DNA of 64,000 bases from Nonomuraea wenchangensis (lineage in GTDB: Bacteria; Actinomycetota; Actinomycetes; Streptosporangiales; Streptosporangiaceae), in assembly GCF_900111685.1 (NCBI RefSeq), contig NZ_FOHX01000004.1, positions 124,001 through 188,000 on the forward strand, in the 5' to 3' direction. Below the pieces are notes generated by a model that did no database searches, had not been told where the DNA came from, and worked only from the letters and a program-made list of their open reading frames with translations. Shown here piece after piece: positions 61,411 to 64,000 of this stretch. The translations under genes and the position numbers were made by a program. Numbering within the stretch: position 1 is the stretch's first letter; every line of letters starts with the position of its first letter.

Positions 61411-63687
61411 TCAACGGCGGTCGTTCGCCGCGGCGACGACCGCCTGCCCGAGCGCGATCCCGCCGTCGCCCGGCGGCACCCGGGAGTGGACCAGCACCGT
61501 GAACCGCTCCCGTTCCAGGCCGCACAGCACGGCCTCCAGCAGGACCGCGTTCTGGAAGACGCCGCCGGACAGCGCCACCGTCCGCAGGCCGGTCCCCTCG
61601 CCCAGCACCCGGACCGCGCGGACCACCGCCGCGGCCAGCCCACGGTGGAACCGCGCGGCGATCCGTCCCGCGTCCACCCCGGCCGCGACGTCCTCGGCCG
61701 CCGCCCCGACCAGGTCGCCCGCGGCGATGACCAGGGGCTCGCCCTCGATCAGCCGGGCCGGGTACGCCCCCCGCTCGCCGGGATCCACCCGGGCCTCCAG
61801 CTCGGCCGCCGCCTGCCCCTCGTGACCGATCACGTCGCGCACCCCCGCGATCGCCGCGACCGCGTCGAACAGCCGCCCGGCGCTGGACGTGAGCGGGGAG
61901 TTCAGCCCGGCCCGCGCCATCCTGACGACCACCGGCCACTGCTCCCGATGCCGCTCGGCCACCGGCAGGCCGGGCAGCGCGTCACCGTGGATCCGGTCCA
62001 GCCAGGCCGCCGCCATCCGCCACGGCTGCCGCACCGCCGCCGCGCCGCCCGGCATCGGCACCGCCTCCAGGTGCCCCGCCCGCCTGAAGGAGACCAGGTC
62101 GGCGACGAGCAGCTCCCCGCCCCACAGCGTGCCGTCCTCGCCCAGGCCGAGCCCGTCGAACGCCACCCCGATGACGGGCCCGCCGTGACCGTGCTCGGCC
62201 AGGCAGGAGGCGATGTGCGCGTGATGGTGCTGGACCCCGATCAGGTCCACGCCCTCGCGGTCGCGCGCGTACGCGGTCGACAGGTACTCCGGGTGCAGGT
62301 CGTGGGCGACCACGGCCGGGCGGACGCCGAAGATCCGGCAGAAGTGCTCGACGCCCTCAGCGAAGGAGCGCAGGGTCTCGTAGCTCTCCAGGTCGCCGAT
62401 GTGCTGCGACAGGAACGCCTGGTTGCCTCTGGCCACGCAGAAGGTGTTCTTGAGCTGGGCTCCGCAGGCGAGCACCGGCCGGGGGAACGGCCACGGCACG
62501 CCTATGGGGGCCGGCGCGTACCCTCTCGATCGGCGTACGACCAGCTCCCGGCCGCGGAAGACCCGCACCAGCGAGTCGTCGGCCGGCGCCTCGATCCGCC
62601 GGTCGTGCATGAGGAACCCGTCGGCGAGGCCCGCCAGCCGCCGCAGCGCCTCCTCGTCGCGGTAGGCGATGGGCTCGTCGGTGAGGTTTCCGCTGGTCAG
62701 CACGTACGGCGCGGCCAGCCGGTCGGCGAGCAGGTGGTGCAGCGGCGTGTACGGCAGCATCACCCCGAGGTCGCGGGCTCCGGGCGCCACGAGGTCGGCC
62801 ACCGGGGCGTCGCGGCGGCGCGGGGCCAGCACGATCGGCCGGCGCGCGCCGGTGAGCAGCAGCTCGGCAGCCGGGTCCAGATGGACCAGCGTCCCGGCCG
62901 CCGCCGCGTCCGGCGCCAGCACGGCGAACGGCCGGCTCTCGCGGCGTTTGCGGGCCCGCAGCGCGGCCACGGCGGATCCGTCGGCGGCCAGGACGGCGAG
63001 GTGGTAGCCGCCCAGCCCTTTGATCGCCACGATCCGGCCCGCCTCCAGCCACCGGGCCGCGACCTCGACCGGGTCCCCGGCCGCCGGCCGGCCGTCCGCG
63101 CCGAGGGCGCGCAGCGCCGGCCCGCACGCCGGGCAGCAGACCGGCTGGGCGTGAAAGCGCCGGTCACCGGGGTCGCCGTACTCCCGCGCGCAGCCGGCGC
63201 ACATCTCGAAGTCCGCCATCGTCGTGGCGCACCGGTCGTACGGCACGCCGGTGACGATGGTGAAGCGCGGCCCGCAGTCGGTGCAGTTGGCGAACGGGTA
63301 GCGGTGCCGGCGGTCGCCCGGGTCACGCAGCTCGCTCAGACAGGCGGCACACGTCCCGGCGTCCGGCGACACCAACGCGCCGTCCGGGAACTCGCCCTGC
63401 CGGCTGGCCACGATGCGGAAACCGGACTCGCCCACAGGCTCCGCCGGCTCCACCGAGACCCGCTCGACGAGGGCGAGCGGCGGCGCCTGGCCGGTCAGGC
63501 CGGCCGTGAACGCGTCCAGCGTGGCCGGCTCGCCCTCCGCCTCGATGAACACCCCGCCGGGGTCGTTGCCGACGAACCCCGACACCCCGTACGCACCGGC
63601 CAGCCCGCACACGAACGGCCGGAACCCCACCCCCTGCACGAGCCCCTCGACCCGCACCCGGATCCGACGTGCCCCCGTACCGGACAT
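61411..63687 (-). CDS. hypF: Carbamoyltransferase HypF
   Basis: A 758-residue protein that activates carbamoyl phosphate and carbamoylates HypE. Domains in order: acylphosphatase (about 6-95; VEGLVQGVGFRPFV), two zinc fingers (CAACLSEL...CTDCGP; CAGCAREY...CCPACGP), YrdC-like (about 200-370), and the Kae1-like domain with HHHAHIASCLAEHG. It is convergent with hypE, 14 nt between stops, and follows the SIS gene on the minus strand. Confidence 0.96.
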   Translation of the reverse strand: MSGTGARRIRVRVEGLVQGVGFRPFVCGLAGAYGVSGFVGNDPGGVFIEAEGEPATLDAFTAGLTGQAPPLALVERVSVEPAEPVGESGFRIVASRQGEFPDGALVSPDAGTCAACLSELRDPGDRRHRYPFANCTDCGPRFTIVTGVPYDRCATTMADFEMCAGCAREYGDPGDRRFHAQPVCCPACGPALRALGADGRPAAGDPVEVAARWLEAGRIVAIKGLGGYHLAVLAADGSAVAALRARKRRESRPFAVLAPDAAAAGTLVHLDPAAELLLTGARRPIVLAPRRRDAPVADLVAPGARDLGVMLPYTPLHHLLADRLAAPYVLTSGNLTDEPIAYRDEEALRRLAGLADGFLMHDRRIEAPADDSLVRVFRGRELVVRRSRGYAPAPIGVPWPFPRPVLACGAQLKNTFCVARGNQAFLSQHIGDLESYETLRSFAEGVEHFCRIFGVRPAVVAHDLHPEYLSTAYARDREGVDLIGVQHHHAHIASCLAEHGHGGPVIGVAFDGLGLGEDGTLWGGELLVADLVSFRRAGHLEAVPMPGGAAAVRQPWRMAAAWLDRIHGDALPGLPVAERHREQWPVVVRMARAGLNSPLTSSAGRLFDAVAAIAGVRDVIGHEGQAAAELEARVDPGERGAYPARLIEGEPLVIAAGDLVGAAAEDVAAGVDAGRIAARFHRGLAAAVVRAVRVLGEGTGLRTVALSGGVFQNAVLLEAVLCGLERERFTVLVHSRVPPGDGGIALGQAVVAAANDRR

Positions 63688-63693
63688 GACCCG

Positions 63694-64000
63694 TCACGTC
63701 TCGCCGGTCAGCACCCGCTGGGTCAGCTCCCACAGCACGTGGCAGAGGGTGATCTGCGCCTCCTGGATGCGGTGCACGGACGCCGACGGCACCACGAACA
63801 GGTACGCCACCCGATCCTCCTGCGCCATCGGCCCGCCGTCGTAGCCGACCAGCCCGACGGTGAGCATGCCGCGCCTGGACGCCTCCGTCATGGCGTTGAG
63901 CACGTTGGCCGAGCCCCCGCTGGTGGACAGCCCCATGGCCACGTCGCCAGGGCGGCCGAGCGCGGCGAGCTGCCTGGCGAAGACCAACTCGTACCCGACG
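63694..64000 (-). CDS. SIS-domain protein, GmhA/DiaA-like (5' end beyond window)
   Basis: The C-terminal 101 residues of a sugar isomerase-like protein; the frame continues past the right edge. GLSTSGGSANVLNAM is the phosphosugar-binding loop, and AQITLCHVLWELTQRVL the terminal helix. Related genes often accompany hypF in actinomycete hydrogenase loci. Its stop is 6 nt from the hypF start, so they form an operon. Confidence 0.88.
   Translation of the reverse strand, partial: VGYELVFARQLAALGRPGDVAMGLSTSGGSANVLNAMTEASRRGMLTVGLVGYDGGPMAQEDRVAYLFVVPSASVHRIQEAQITLCHVLWELTQRVLTGET

Overview
The window is high-GC DNA with strong third-position G/C bias, frequent GTG starts and ATGA/GTGA stop-start overlaps. 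It carries the actinobacterial proteasome activator Bpa, a CebR-type cellulase operator, an XRE-DUF5753 regulator, SigE-family ECF sigma factors and a group 1h [NiFe] hydrogenase. I read it as the chromosome of a filamentous actinomycete, plausibly Streptosporangiales (Nonomuraea-like); the genus is inference.

Layout. 1-11.5 kb: core and housekeeping genes (cold-shock protein, HAD phosphatase, quinone oxidoreductase plus Bpa, a ParA-like ATPase with a long disordered N-terminus, tRNA-Ser(TGA), STAS protein, Nudix-NYN fusion, M15 peptidase, Usp) and a drug-efflux operon with a divergent TetR gene. 12-15.9 kb: secreted GH6-CBM2 cellulase behind a perfect CebR box, a luciferase-like oxidoreductase and a PAS membrane protein. 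16-20.2 kb: a MoxR ATPase / HExxH-VWA protein cluster. 20.2-26.7 kb: membrane proteins, a lipoprotein serine protease, EcsC, LysR with cupin-DoxX, and an RDD gene broken by one base.

27.9-31.8 kb: a 3.8-kb island bounded by tRNA-Arg(ACG) and a copy of that tRNA's 3' half; it carries a TetR/DUF418 pair and a secreted protein but no integrase. 32-33.9 kb: DesK-type kinase and NarL-type regulator. 33.9-36.8 kb: a tightly coupled operon of a Pro-rich membrane protein, an Lgt-like enzyme, a radical SAM enzyme and a small membrane protein, which is the best candidate for an undescribed lipid-modifying system. 36.7-44.4 kb: a frameshifted sigma factor with its membrane propeller partner, MaoC, an AAA ATPase, a MauE/Cys-rich pair, an intact SigE-type sigma factor, MarR and YceI, ending in a cluster of DnaA-box-like nonamers.

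44.5-49.2 kb: a second integrase-less island, bounded by tRNA-Ser(GCT) and a 101-bp copy of its 3' half plus terminator. Its main genes (XRE-DUF5753, RsbW-like ATPase, small protein, HTH sensor, PP2C phosphatase) share a 16-bp operator and look like one signalling module; its right end holds large nested palindromes. 49.2-52 kb: a 147-bp-repeat protein and a DoxX protein. 52.3 kb to the right edge: the group 1h hydrogenase locus, with structural genes, endopeptidase, hypA, C, D, E and F, DUF5947 and tiny accessory genes, and an SIS-domain protein cut by the window end. hypB is not in the window.
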